A DNA stretch of 64,000 nucleotides from Nannocystis exedens (GTDB lineage: Bacteria > Myxococcota_A > Polyangia > Nannocystales > Nannocystaceae): assembly GCF_002343915.1 (NCBI RefSeq), contig NZ_NETK01000001.1, positions 10,192,001 to 10,256,000 of the forward strand. The letters are read 5' to 3'. Made by a program: the position numbers and the translations under genes. Below are positions 34,163-43,544 of this stretch, in pieces (the stretch's first letter is position 1; every line of letters starts with the position of its first letter). A model generated the notes under the pieces. That model worked only from the letters and a program-made list of their open reading frames with translations. It made no database searches and was not told the DNA's origin.

Positions 34163-37100
34163 ATGGTCGCGCGCGTGTCGAATCAAGGCGACTGGAGCTG
34201 GTCCGAGGAGGCCCTCTATGCGTGCCCGTGCGGCTCGCTGGTGGCGGCCCGAAGGTGGCGCTGGCTCGATCGTCAGGCGCGGCCCGAGCTGGTGGCGACG
34301 CTGCGGGGCGGCGGACCCCTCGTGGGCGCGTGTTCGCGCTGCCGGCGCCCGGTGACCGGCGGCGGGGCGTGGCTCGAGGTCGATCCGGACCGCGGCGCCG
34401 CGACGCTGGTGCTGAGCGCCGACCGGCGCGGAGATCTGATCGCGGCCCTGCAGGCCCACCTCGCCACCCTGCAGGCCCGGCCGGAGCTGGCGGCGCCGTG
34501 GCTGCTGCAGCCGGCGGTGGCGTTCGTGCCGGTGCCGCCCCCGTGGGCCGAGGAGGACGGCGAGGCGGCGGTCGAGCTGTCGCCGTGGCCGGGCCCGGCG
34601 CTCGGGTCGCGGGCCCAGGACTCCGGCGTGCGAGCCAGCGAGCCGGGCCGCGGCCACGACGAGCCGGGGCCTGGCGCGACGGCCAGGGCCGAAGAGGCAG
34701 GTTCGAAGGGGCATGTCCCCCCGGCCAGGGCCGAAGAGGCAGGGTCGAAGGGGCATGTTCCGGCGGCCAGGAGCGCGGGCGGGGCCGACGGTCGCCGGCG
34801 CGAGGGGTCGGGGCCGAGCGAGGCGGCCCAGACGCGGCGCCGCGAGGGCTCGGGGCCGGGGGCGGCGGCCCTGGCGCGCGGGCGCGAGGGCTCGGCGCCG
34901 AGCGACGGCGCGGCGAAGCGGGGGCGCGAGGGGTCGGGTCCGGTCGAGGCGGCCGTGGGCCGGGGGCGCGAGGGTTCGGGGCCGAACGAGGCCGAGGCGA
35001 AGAGCCCGGCCCGCTCGGGGCGCGGCGCGGGAGCCGGCGAGTCGGCGCTGCAGGACACGTTCCCGGGCCGCCGGCGCGGGCGCTCGGCCGAGGACGTCGG
35101 GCTCGAGGAGCCGGGCAGCCTGGTGTCGGCGGCGCGGCGCTCGTTCGAGGCCAGCGCCCAGGCGGCGGGCCGGCGCGACGAGCCGGCCGGGCGGCGGCCG
35201 GGCGCGGTGCTCGAAGGGGCAGGTGCGAACGGACAGGACGCTTCGGGCATGTCCGCCGGAGCAGGTCGGCGGGCGGACGGGGCCGGTGACGCGCGGCGGC
35301 CGGGCGCAGTGCTCGAAGGGACAGGTGCGAACGGACAGGACGCTTCGGGCATGTCCGCAGGGGCAGGTCGGCGGGCGGACGCGCCGGGCGACGGGGCGCG
35401 GCGGCCCGGGGCCGTGAACGAGGGCGCCGGAGGATCAGACGAGTCCGGGCGGCGGCCGTCGGCGGTGCTCGAAGGCACCGACGCCGCGTCGGCGCGGCGG
35501 CCGGGGGCGGCGCTCGAAGGGGCGGACGGACCGCGGCGGCCGGGGGCGGCGCTCGAAGGGACGGACGGACCGCGGCGGCCGGGGCGGCGCTCGAAGGGAC
35601 GGACGGACCGCGGCGGCCGGGGGCGGCGCTCGAAGGGACGGACGGACCGCGGCGGCCGGGGGCGGCGCTCGAAGGGACGGACGGACCGCGGCGGCCGGGG
35701 GCGGCGCTCGAGGGCGGCCCGGATGGAGCGTCGTCGCGGCGGCCCGGGGCGGTGCTCGAGGGGACGGACGGGCTGCGGCGGCCGGGGCGGCGCTCGAAGG
35801 GGCGGACGGGCCGCGGCGGCCGGGGGCGGTGCTCGAAGGGACAGGTCCGAATCGACAGGATTCAGGGGCCATGTCCCTCGGGACAGGCCGTCGCGACGAC
35901 GCGAGCCGGCGGGCGCCGGCGGTCGAGGCGAACGACGCCGATCCCGAGCGCTCGGCCCTGCGGGCGGCGGTGGCCCGGGCGTTGACGCCGACCGCGCCGG
36001 AGACCCCGCGGCCCGCGGCGGTGCTGCCGGGCCCGACGGCCGAGGCGAGCGCGGCCGACAGCAGCGGGACGTGGTCGCGGCGCCAGGTCGAGGCGGCCGA
36101 CGCGGCGGCCCGGCGCCAGCTCGAGGGCGCGGACAGCCGCCAGGTCAGCGACGCGGCGGTGACCGGGACCTGGCCCAAGCGCCAGATCTTCGACGGGCCG
36201 GGCGACAGCGGGCCCGGCTGGCCGCGGCCGCAGGAGGAGCCGCCGCGCAGCCATCGACCGGGCCGCGCGCCGGCGCCGCCGGTGCGCCTCGGCAGCGAGG
36301 TCCAGCGCGCGGCGCTGGCCAGCCTCGGCCGCGAGGGCGCGGTGGTGCAGGTGACGGCCAACGTCAACGAGGCGACCGCCCGCGTGTGGGCGACGGCGCC
36401 GCTCAAGGTCCGGCCGATCCACCTGCGGGGGCTCGGCTACCCGCTGGTCGGGGTGCGCGTGGTCGCCGACGCCGGGGGCGAGGCGCTGGTGATCGACGCG
36501 GTGGTCGACGTCGGCGAGCCGATCACGCTCGACCTCTTCAAGCAGCTGACCCGCGAGTTCAAGATCCGCCTGGCGCTGCCCGGGTACCAGCGCGAGCTGG
36601 CGGCGCCGGAGCTGCAGCGCAACGCGGCGGCGTGCCTCGAGAGCGCGCAGGCCCAGCTCGGCACCGGCGAGTTCCCGCCCGACGCCTACCGCACGGCCCG
36701 CGAGCTGCTGTCGGGGCGCAACGCGGCCCAGCGGCTCGAGCCGGCGCGCACGCCGATCGGCGAGTCGCTGGCGGAGACCTGCCGCGACTCCGCGGGGGCG
36801 GCCTGGGTGGCGCTCGAGCGCCTCGACCAGGGATCGCGCAAGGAGAACCTGGCGCGCCTGCTCGAGGTCGACGGGCTCAGCGTCGACACGTACGAGAAGA
36901 TCCGCTCGGCGGTGCTGGCGGCGGCGATCGAATTCGGGCTGCCGGCCCCGGCCCGCTTCTGGCGCCGCTGGCTCGGCTCCGACCAGGCGCGCGAGGTGGG
37001 TCCCTTCGTGCAGAAGCTCATCGCGGCGCGCACCGCGTCGATCGCCCGCGGCGAGGACCTCAGCGCCGAACAGGCCGAGGCCGCCTGGCGCGGGATCCTC

Positions 37101-37925
37101 GACCTCTGCCAGCACAAGAACCTGACCCCGCCGCCGGAGCTGTCGAAGGCGCTCGGGCTCGGCAAGGTCACGACCGGCCGCCGCGCCAGCCAGCCGCAGG
37201 TCAAGGCGGCCGCGGAGGTGACCTCGCCGGTGCAGGAGGCGCGGTCCCAGGCGCGTCTGCGCGAGCTGACGGGCCGCCTCCGCGGCGCGCCCGGCGACGG
37301 CGACATCCGGGCCGTGGTCGGCAACCTGCCCGAACTATCCGAAGCGGACGTCGCCAGTCTGCTGCCGGCGCTGGCAGAGCTCGGAGCGCGGGTCGGACCG
37401 GAGCTGCTCGCTTGCCTCCGCGCCCCCCAGCGACATGTGCGCCAGGCCGCGGCCATCCTGCTCGGCCACCTCGGCGAACGCAAAGCGGAGGGCCCGCTGG
37501 TGACGATGCTCGGCGACGAACCAACCGCCGCGTGGGTCGACGCGGCCCGCGCGCTCGGCAACCTCGGGCCGCGGGTGGTCGGGCCGCTGTGCAACTTGCT
37601 CCGGAGCGCCCCGACCGGCCGCAAGGAGCTGGTGGGGGCGCGGGTCGCCCGCGCGCTCGCGGAGCTCATCAGGGCCGAGGGCGCGGGGCCGGGCGGCTCG
37701 GCCCGGGTGGCGGTCGAGAATTTGCTGGAGGTCGGCGACCTCTCGGTATCCTCCGCGGCCAGGCGCGCGCTTGCTACACTGGGCGCCGTGCGGGACGAGG
37801 TCGATGGCGACGAAGCCGAAGCGGCACGCCGTTTCTCTCGCCTGGCGTCGGACGCGATCGCGCCCGAGCTCGACGCCGCCGAGGACGACGAGATCGACGA
37901 AGTCGAAGTGGAAGTCGGGGACTGA
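34163..37925 (+). CDS. HEAT-repeat protein with long low-complexity middle, two apparent frameshifts
   Basis: The N-terminal 120 residues (ATG 34163) form a Cys-containing domain (ACPCGS and CSRCRRP, a possible zinc ribbon). Residues about 150-600 are disordered Gly/Arg/Glu/Ala repeats, including a 39-bp tandem unit (RPGAALEGTDGPR). The C-terminal 560 residues lie in a different frame: they hold a PilZ-like or helical middle and HEAT/PBS-type repeats (HVRQAAAILLGHLGERKAEGPLVTML). Two contractions of a G5 run to G4 inside the 39-bp units (35581-35584 and 35784-35787) shift the frame twice. Correcting both restores one frame from 34163 to 37925. The stop overlaps the phosphoesterase ATG (TGATG), so the pair is translationally coupled. 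Confidence 0.75.
35504..35840 (+). repeat. 39-bp coding tandem repeat (RPGAALEGTDGPR)
   Basis: About 8 units of 38-39 bp lie within the HEAT-repeat gene. Units with GGGGG keep frame; units with GGGG at 35581 and 35784 break it. Upstream are two further duplications: a 42-bp pair encoding AEEAGSKGHVP (34681-34765), and a pair about 98 bp apart (35204-35380) carrying GGACAGG and CATGTCCGC elements. Confidence 0.85.
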
Positions 37926-38659
37926 TGCGCTACGGGATCTTCAGTGATGTGCACGCCAACCTGGACGCCCTCGAGGCGGTCCTCCGCGCGTTCGAACGCG
38001 AGAAGATCGACGCGCTCGTGTGCCTCGGCGACACCGTCGGCTACGGCGCCCAGCCCAACGACTGCTGCGACATCGTCAAGCGCGTCACCCGATACACGAT
38101 CCTCGGCAACCACGACGCGGCCGTCGCCGGCCGCATGGACTACAGCTACTACTACGACGCGGCCCGCGAGGCGCTCGACTGGCACTCCCGCCAGCTGACG
38201 TCCGAGAACATGAACTGGCTGCGCAAGCTCAACTACTTCGAGCGCGACGGGGCGACCCACTTCTGCCACGGCTCGCCGGTCGACCTCGAGGAGTTCGAGT
38301 ACATCTTCAGCGTCGAGCAGGCGGCGACCTGCATCCCGATCTGGGACAGCCTCGGCCAGATCACGTTCATCGGCCACTCGCACCTGTGCAAGGCGTTCGC
38401 GATCGGCCGCGAGCGCGTGTACGAGGTGGTGACGAAGGAATTCGAGATCCACCCCGAGTTCCGCTACATCGTCTCGGTCGGCTCGGTCGGCCAGCCCCGC
38501 GACCACGACCCGCGCGCCAGCTACACGATTTACGACTCCGGCCGCGGCAAGTTCGAGTTCAAGCGCGTCGAGTACGATGTCGGCGCGGCGGCGCGGAAGA
38601 TCTTCAACGACGCCCGGCTGTCCGACAGCTTCGGCGCGCGCCTGTTCGCGGGCGTGTGA
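37925..38659 (+). CDS. Metallophosphoesterase (MJ0936/YfcE-like)
   Basis: This 244-residue cytosolic calcineurin-like phosphoesterase has all metal motifs in order: SDVHAN at 7-12, GDTVGYG near 38, GNHD near 60, HGSP near 117 and GHSH near 153. This is the compact single-domain type that hydrolyses phosphodiesters or protein phosphates; the exact substrate is not predictable. The start codon overlaps the stop of the HEAT-repeat gene (TGATG), so translation is coupled and the proteins may form a regulator-enzyme pair. A short TGTCC-TCCG-GGACA dyad follows at 38687-38700. Confidence 0.93.
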   Translation: MRYGIFSDVHANLDALEAVLRAFEREKIDALVCLGDTVGYGAQPNDCCDIVKRVTRYTILGNHDAAVAGRMDYSYYYDAAREALDWHSRQLTSENMNWLRKLNYFERDGATHFCHGSPVDLEEFEYIFSVEQAATCIPIWDSLGQITFIGHSHLCKAFAIGRERVYEVVTKEFEIHPEFRYIVSVGSVGQPRDHDPRASYTIYDSGRGKFEFKRVEYDVGAAARKIFNDARLSDSFGARLFAGV

Positions 38660-38686
38660 GGCCGGCCCGCCGGTGAGGCGACGAGC

Positions 38687-38700
38687 TGTCCTCCGGGACA
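38687..38700. terminator. TGTCC-TCCG-GGACA dyad
   Basis: A 5-bp perfect stem with a 4-nt loop, continuing into GGACATGTCC. It lies 28 nt after the phosphoesterase stop. Confidence 0.4.
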
Positions 38701-38748
38701 TGTCCTGCGATCCGCCATGCGCCGCGACTCCACCACCTCCGAACCAAC

Positions 38749-39669
38749 ATGTCGGAGTCGTGCGCGCGCTCGCAGGGCCCGATGACCGGGTCGGCGATGC
38801 AGGCGCGGGAGCACCTTTGCGCGATCCGGGACGCGCCCGGCGACGAGGACGAGCTGCTGGCCTATGCGACATGGCTCGAGGGCCAGGGCGATCCGCTGGG
38901 CGAGTTCATCCGGGTCCAGTGCGCGCTGGCGGTCGGCGCGCGCGGGGGCGACGCCCAGGCCGAGCTGGTCGCGCGCGAGGCGACGCTGCGAGCGGCGCAC
39001 GAGCAGGAGTAGCTGGCGCCGCTGCGGCCGGCGATCGACGGCTTCACCTGGTGGCGCGGGCTGCTCGGCGTCGACACGACGGTGAGCAAGTTCCTGGCCC
39101 ACGCCGAGCTGCTGGCGGGCTCGCCGGGGATCCGCTTCATCGACATCTCCGTGTGGTCGGCCCAGCTCGCGCCGGGCGACTGGCAGCGGCTCACGGCGTG
39201 CCCGCTGCTCGAGTGGGTGACGATGCTCGGGGTCCGCGGCCGCTACGCTTACGACGGGGCGGACGAGCTGCTCGGCGAGGACGAGGCCGCGGCGCTGGCG
39301 GTCTCGCCGCACACGCGGCGGCTGTTACACCTCGATTTTGGGGCTCAACGCGATCGGCGACCGCGGGCTGGCGGCGCTGGCGAACGCGCCGGGGCTCGCG
39401 GGGCTGACCGAGCTCGCGCTCCGCTGCGGCCTGTTCGGCGACGCGGGCTCGCCGCGCTGGCGACGGGGAAGCTGTCGCGGCTCGAGTCGATCGAGCTGTC
39501 GTTCTGCGACGGGAAGCCGAGCGCGGCCGGCTGGGGCGCGCTGCTGACGGCGGACTGGCCGAACCTGCGCGAGCTGTGGCTGGTCGGCAACTCGCTGGCG
39601 CCGGCGCTGCAGACGGCCCTGCAGGCGCGCTGGGGCGCGCGGGTGCGCCTGTCCGACGACCGTGGCTGA
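38749..39669 (+). pseudogene. Broken TIGR02996-type leucine-rich-repeat gene
   Basis: The N-terminal repeat-companion domain is recognisable (AIRDAPGDEDELLAYATWLEGQGDPLGEFIRVQ). An in-frame TAG at 39010-39012 follows, where the family normally has Trp (HEQ-x-LAPLR), so a TGG to TAG change is likely. The LRR part then continues in frame (from about 39013). It shifts to the next frame near 39335-39345 (LGLNAIGDRGLAALA) and returns near 39440-39455 (LAALATGKLSRLESIELS). All parts are in the right order, so the gene was recently intact. An apparently intact relative lies at 53191-54492. Confidence 0.85.
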
Positions 39670-39685
39670 CGGCGGTCGCGGTCGC

Positions 39686-40108
39686 TCAGTCGTCGCCGCC
39701 GCCGCCGCAGGCGTTGACCCGGGTCTGCACATTCTCGGGCAGCTGGGGGCAATCGTCGAAGGAGAGCAGCGGCTGGCATCCCTGCAACGAGTTCGGGTCG
39801 TTGCAGTCGAGCATGTCCTCGAGGCAGTCGTTGTAGTCCTTCTGGCGGTCGACGAGGCACTCGAGGCTCTTCTTGGAGGCCTTCTTGTCGACCTTCAGCG
39901 CGTCTTCGAGGCAGTCGCGGTCGAGCGCGCTGAAGAAGGAGTTGAACTGCGCCTCGCAGGCGGCCCGGTCGGGGAACACGTTGGTGCAGTCGCACACGGT
40001 GTCGATCGCCTTCTGGTTTTCGGCGTCCATCTGGTCCAGCAAGGAGCCGACCGAACAGCCGGCGGCGAGCACGACGAGCAGGGCGAGCGAGGAGGCGCGG
40101 CGCTTCAT
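39686..40108 (-). CDS. Small Cys-rich lipoprotein
   Basis: This 140-residue protein has a lipobox signal (LAAGC, Cys18) and a mature domain with about 10 cysteines in an alpha-helical context (CDCTNVFPDRAACEAQF, ECLVDRQKDYNDCLEDMLDC). The spacing suggests a disulfide-linked helical bundle. Small proteins of this type are common in myxobacteria and have no known function. It ends in a Gly/Asp tail. The gene faces the LRR pseudogene with a 16-nt gap, and is divergent from the tyrosine phosphatase with a 98-nt promoter region. Confidence 0.85.
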   Translation of the reverse strand: MKRRASSLALLVVLAAGCSVGSLLDQMDAENQKAIDTVCDCTNVFPDRAACEAQFNSFFSALDRDCLEDALKVDKKASKKSLECLVDRQKDYNDCLEDMLDCNDPNSLQGCQPLLSFDDCPQLPENVQTRVNACGGGGDD

Positions 40109-40206
40109 GCCGGCATGGTAGGCCAGGCCGCGGGGCGATGGCGCGCAGGAGCGCGCCGGCAGAGGCAGAGCAGGGCGCGGCGAGGCTTGCTACGCTGGCA
40201 CGACAC

Positions 40207-40674
40207 ATGGGTAGCTATCGCCTGACCTGGCGCGCGCTCGCGGGCGGGCACCTCGCCATCGGCCACAAGCCCGGACGCGACCTGCGAGCGGCGCTGGCAG
40301 AGTCGGGGTGCACGCACGTGCTGAGCCTCCTGGCCGAGCACGAGGGCGCGAGCGCGGCGATCGGGACGCCGCTGCGCCTGCCGCTGGCCACCGCCGAGCC
40401 GCCGCCGGCAGGGCGCAGCCCGGAGATCCGGGCCCTGTTCGCGGAGCTGCAGGCGCTGCTCGCCGGCGGGGCGAGGATCTATATTCACTGCTCGGCGGGG
40501 CTACACCGCACGGGGCTGATCACGCGCGCGCTCCTGCGCTTCCTCGGCCCCTCGCGCCCGGGGGCGCTGGCCCGCCTGGCCGAGCTGCGCGAGGCGACGG
40601 CCGAGGCCGCGACCGAGCCGCGGCTGCAGTGGGGCGAGCAGTTCGCCGGGCCGGACGCGCCGACGGGCGGCTGA
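40207..40674 (+). CDS. Protein-tyrosine / dual-specificity phosphatase
   Basis: This 155-residue cytosolic phosphatase has the P-loop HCSAGLHRTG, i.e. the Cx5R signature with nucleophile Cys95 and the following Arg101. An upstream CTHVLSLL strand and a plausible general-acid region (PLATAEPP) are present. The size fits small DSP-like or Cdc14-like bacterial enzymes. ATG 40207 is chosen because family-like sequence begins there; the frame is open 69 nt further upstream. It may dephosphorylate Tyr or Ser/Thr in the kinase-rich signalling of myxobacteria. It is convergent with the MBL hydrolase across hairpin elements. Confidence 0.88.
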   Translation: MGSYRLTWRALAGGHLAIGHKPGRDLRAALAESGCTHVLSLLAEHEGASAAIGTPLRLPLATAEPPPAGRSPEIRALFAELQALLAGGARIYIHCSAGLHRTGLITRALLRFLGPSRPGALARLAELREATAEAATEPRLQWGEQFAGPDAPTGG

Positions 40675-40842
40675 ATCGACGTGCCGGTGAGGACAGGTCG
40701 GATCGATCATGTTGCTGACGCTTCCCGAGCGCGCGCGAGCGGGCAGCGCGGCTCGGCGGGTGTCGGCGTCGCCGCGCTCCGGTCAGGGGATCACGGCCCG
40801 AGCGCGGCGTCCGCCGGAGCGGATCTTCGGGGCATGTTCGAA

Positions 40843-40868
40843 CGAGCATGTTTTACGAGACATGCTCG
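40843..40868. terminator. CGAGCATGT-ACATGCTCG hairpin between convergent genes
   Basis: A perfect 9-bp stem (40843-40851 / 40860-40868) with an 8-nt loop. It is surrounded by further CATG half-sites (40832, 40875) and lies 22 nt past the MBL gene stop on the minus strand. Confidence 0.7.
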
Positions 40869-40890
40869 AAACGACATGTCCGTTCAACCA

Positions 40891-41757
40891 TCAGGACTCG
40901 CGGATGTCCAGCGGGATCTTGAGGTAGCTGCGGCCGTTGGGGGCGGGGCGGGGCAGGCGGCCGCCGTCGATGTTGACCTGGACGCTCGGGTAGAGCAGCT
41001 TGGGGGCGTCGAGGGTGGCGTCGCGGGCGGTGCGGAAGGCGACGAAGTCGTCCTCCTCGCGGCCGGCGGGCAGCTGGACGTTGTCGGCCTTCTGCTCGCC
41101 GATGGTGGTCTGCCAGGCGAGCGGGCGGCCGCCGGGCTGGTAGTCGTGGCAGACGAACATCCGCGTGTCGTCGGGGAGGGTGTAGAGGCGCCGGGTAATC
41201 GAGCGCCACAGGGCGCGCGCGCTGCCGGCCGGGAAGTCGCAGCGGCCGGCGCCGTAGTCGGGCATGAACATGGCGTCGCCGACGAACACGGCGTCGCCGA
41301 TCCGGTAGCTCATGCAGGCAGGGGTGTGGCCGGGGGTGGCGATGGCCTCGACGTGCAGGGCGCCGACGGCGAAGCGCTCGCCGTCGTGCAGCAGGCGGTC
41401 GAACTGGCTGCCGTCGACCCGGAACTCGGGGCCGAGGTCGTAGATGTCGCGGAAGACGGCCTGGACCTCGGTGATGGCCGCGCCGATGGCCAGGGGGACG
41501 CCGGGGAACCGCCGCTTGAGCACCTGCGAGCCCGACAGGTGGTCGGCGTGGGCGTGCGTCTCGAGCAGGAGGCCGAGGCGCAGATCGAGGGCGCCGATCC
41601 GGGCCGCGATCGCGCCGACCGACTCCTCCCACACCTTCGAGCCGACGGGCTCGTAGTCGAGGACGGGGTCGATGACGAGGGCGTCGCGCGTGCGCTCGTC
41701 GTAGACGAGGTACGACAGGGTGTTGGTGCGCGCGTCGTAGAAGTGCTCGATCTTCAT
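40891..41757 (-). CDS. MBL-fold hydrolase, persulfide-dioxygenase-like
   Basis: This 288-residue metallo-beta-lactamase-fold protein has the zinc motif THAHADH near residue 72, HTPAC near 140 and the late VCHDY site. The fold and the beginning (IEHFYDARTNTLSYLVYD) match the ETHE1/Blh branch, which handles glutathione persulfide or sulfide detoxification. The gene overlaps the upstream YeeE-like frame by 4 nt (ATGA), and YeeE/YedE sulfur transporters often accompany this enzyme branch. A sulfur role is therefore inferred. The start at 41757 matches the family N-terminus. Confidence 0.9.
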   Translation of the reverse strand: MKIEHFYDARTNTLSYLVYDERTRDALVIDPVLDYEPVGSKVWEESVGAIAARIGALDLRLGLLLETHAHADHLSGSQVLKRRFPGVPLAIGAAITEVQAVFRDIYDLGPEFRVDGSQFDRLLHDGERFAVGALHVEAIATPGHTPACMSYRIGDAVFVGDAMFMPDYGAGRCDFPAGSARALWRSITRRLYTLPDDTRMFVCHDYQPGGRPLAWQTTIGEQKADNVQLPAGREEDDFVAFRTARDATLDAPKLLYPSVQVNIDGGRLPRPAPNGRSYLKIPLDIRES

Positions 41758-42083
41758 GGCGAGGGTGCCTCGATGCGAGGGGACAGGGACCTGCCGGCGA
41801 CGTACCAGGCGACGACGCCGCGGCCGAGGAGCAGGCCGGCGGGGGCGACCGCGGGGGCGGATTGCGGGAGTCTCTTGGGCCATGTCTCGGGGGACAGGAT
41901 TCGAAGGACAGCTCCGGTGAGGACGAATTCGAGCCGCCTCGCGCGAGCGCCCGCGCGGCGGCGAAGCGCGCTGCAGATGCCGCGGGCGCCGGCGATCCTT
42001 CCGGCAGCGACGGGCCACGGGAGCGCGGCGGCGCCGATGAGGAGGCCGCCGAGGAGGGCGAGCAGCAGGGGAGAGGCGGCCAT
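41754..42083 (-). CDS. YeeE/YedE-like membrane protein remnant
   Basis: This 109-residue frame begins like one half of a YeeE/YedE (sulfur transport) protein: a first helix ALLGGLLIGAAALPWPVAAGRIAG, then a break. The middle is charged and atypical, and overlaps GGACAG/CCATGTC elements at 41880-41915. The end has a short hydrophobic stretch (AGLLLGRGVVAWYVAG). The usual core helices with conserved Cys are missing. It is therefore probably truncated or internally rearranged, although its coupling to the MBL gene (4-nt overlap) is preserved. Confidence 0.5.
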   Translation of the reverse strand: MAASPLLLALLGGLLIGAAALPWPVAAGRIAGARGICSALRRRAGARARRLEFVLTGAVLRILSPETWPKRLPQSAPAVAPAGLLLGRGVVAWYVAGRSLSPRIEAPSP

Positions 42084-42238
42084 GCGTCACCGGACGCCGC
42101 AGCCCCCCGAGGGGGCCGCGGGAGCCCGGCCTCAGCCTACGCGATGAGACGGGCGGGGCAGGAGTGGCGGCGCGGGGTGTCGCACCGGCCCGCGACGTGC
42201 GTCGACGCGCGTCGCGGGGCCGGCGAAGATGGCCTACG

Positions 42239-43315
42239 ATGGCGATCTCCATGAAGCTGCTGCTGCGCCTGGTGTTGCTGTTGGTCCTGGGGCTCGGGCT
42301 GTTCGCGGCGTACCTGGTGGTGACGCCGGCGCCGATCGACCCGGTGGCGTGGGAGCCGCCGCCGGTGCCGGAGATGACGGGGCCGCTGGCGCCGAACGAG
42401 CGGATGGTGGGGGCGACGCTGCTGGCCGCGGGCAAGATCGACGGGCCCGAGGACGTGGAGACCGACGCGCAGGGCCGGGTGTACGGGGGGACGAACGCCG
42501 GCGAGGTGCTGCGCGTCGACGGCGAGGCGCTCGAGGTGTTCGCCAACACCGGCGGCCGGCCGCTGGGCCTCGACTTCGCGCCGTCGGGGGCGCTGATCGT
42601 CGCCGACGCCAAGAAGGGCCTGCTGTCGGTGAGCCCCGCGGGCGAGGTGTCGACGCTGGTCGACACGGTCGACGGGGTGCGGCTCGGCTTCACCGACGAC
42701 GTCGCGGTCGCGGCCGACGGGACGATCTACTTTACGGACGCGAGCGACAAGTTCGGGTTCGGCGACCACATGCTCGACCTGCTCGAAGGCCGACCGCACG
42801 GGCGCCTGATCAAGTACGATCCGCAGACCAAGACGTCGACGGTGCTGGCCAGGGACCTGTACTTCGCCAACGGCGTGGCCCTGAGCCGCGACGAGTCGTA
42901 CGTCGCCGTCAACGAGACGTACCGCTACCGGATCTCCCGCCACTGGCTGAAGGGGCCCAAGGCGGGCGCCACGGACGTGCTCGTCGAGGGCCTGCCCGGC
43001 TTCCCCGACGGGGTGGCCCAGAGCGGCCGCGGGACGTTTTGGATCGCCATGTTCACCGTGCGCAACGCGGCCGGCGACTTCCTGGCCCCGCGGCCGCTGC
43101 TCAAGCGGATGGTCGCCAACCTGCCGCGCGCGCTGTGGCCGAAGCCGGCGCCGTACGGGCTCGTGATCGAGATCGACGAGGAGGGCAAGGTGCTGCAGAG
43201 CCTGCACGACCCGTCGGGCGATTCGGTCCACCAGGTGACGAGCGTGCACGAGCGCGACGGGGCGCTCTACCTCGGCCACCTGCACCGCGACCGGATCTCG
43301 AAGGTCTCGCTGTAG
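42239..43315 (+). CDS. SMP-30/strictosidine-synthase-like membrane-anchored protein
   Basis: This 358-residue six-bladed beta-propeller of the SMP-30/gluconolactonase/strictosidine-synthase superfamily is anchored by one N-terminal helix (about residues 6-27). Signatures include GPEDVETDAQGRVYGG, GRPLGLDF, YFTDASDKF, FANGVALS and a late YLGHLH. The overall layout resembles APMAP/arylesterase-like lactonases, and the Asn/Glu/Asp metal ligands of the propeller centre appear present. The activity is probably esterase or lactonase; the substrate is unknown. The start could also be ATG 42251. It is divergent from the YeeE-like gene, with about 155 nt between. Confidence 0.85.
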   Translation: MAISMKLLLRLVLLLVLGLGLFAAYLVVTPAPIDPVAWEPPPVPEMTGPLAPNERMVGATLLAAGKIDGPEDVETDAQGRVYGGTNAGEVLRVDGEALEVFANTGGRPLGLDFAPSGALIVADAKKGLLSVSPAGEVSTLVDTVDGVRLGFTDDVAVAADGTIYFTDASDKFGFGDHMLDLLEGRPHGRLIKYDPQTKTSTVLARDLYFANGVALSRDESYVAVNETYRYRISRHWLKGPKAGATDVLVEGLPGFPDGVAQSGRGTFWIAMFTVRNAAGDFLAPRPLLKRMVANLPRALWPKPAPYGLVIEIDEEGKVLQSLHDPSGDSVHQVTSVHERDGALYLGHLHRDRISKVSL

Positions 43316-43350
43316 CCGCGAACTTTTTGCAGAGGGCATGCCGGTTCGGG

Positions 43351-43368
43351 CATGTCTTTAAAGACATG
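43351..43368. terminator. Perfect 18-bp palindrome CATGTCTTTAAAGACATG
   Basis: A self-complementary 18-mer 35 nt after the SMP-30-like gene stop. It is AT-rich for this genome. Confidence 0.55.
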
Positions 43369-43544
43369 TGGTGATCGCGGCGGCCGTCCGGGATGGGCGG
43401 CCGGCCGCCGCGGGCTGGCGCGTCGATGTCTTGAGGGACATGGCTCTTCGGGCATGGTTTGAAGAGCATGTCGAGGACGATCGCCCGGGACGTCTGCCCG
43501 CCGGCGGGACCGGGGCGGACGGCCGCGTCGATGCAGATGCTCCG

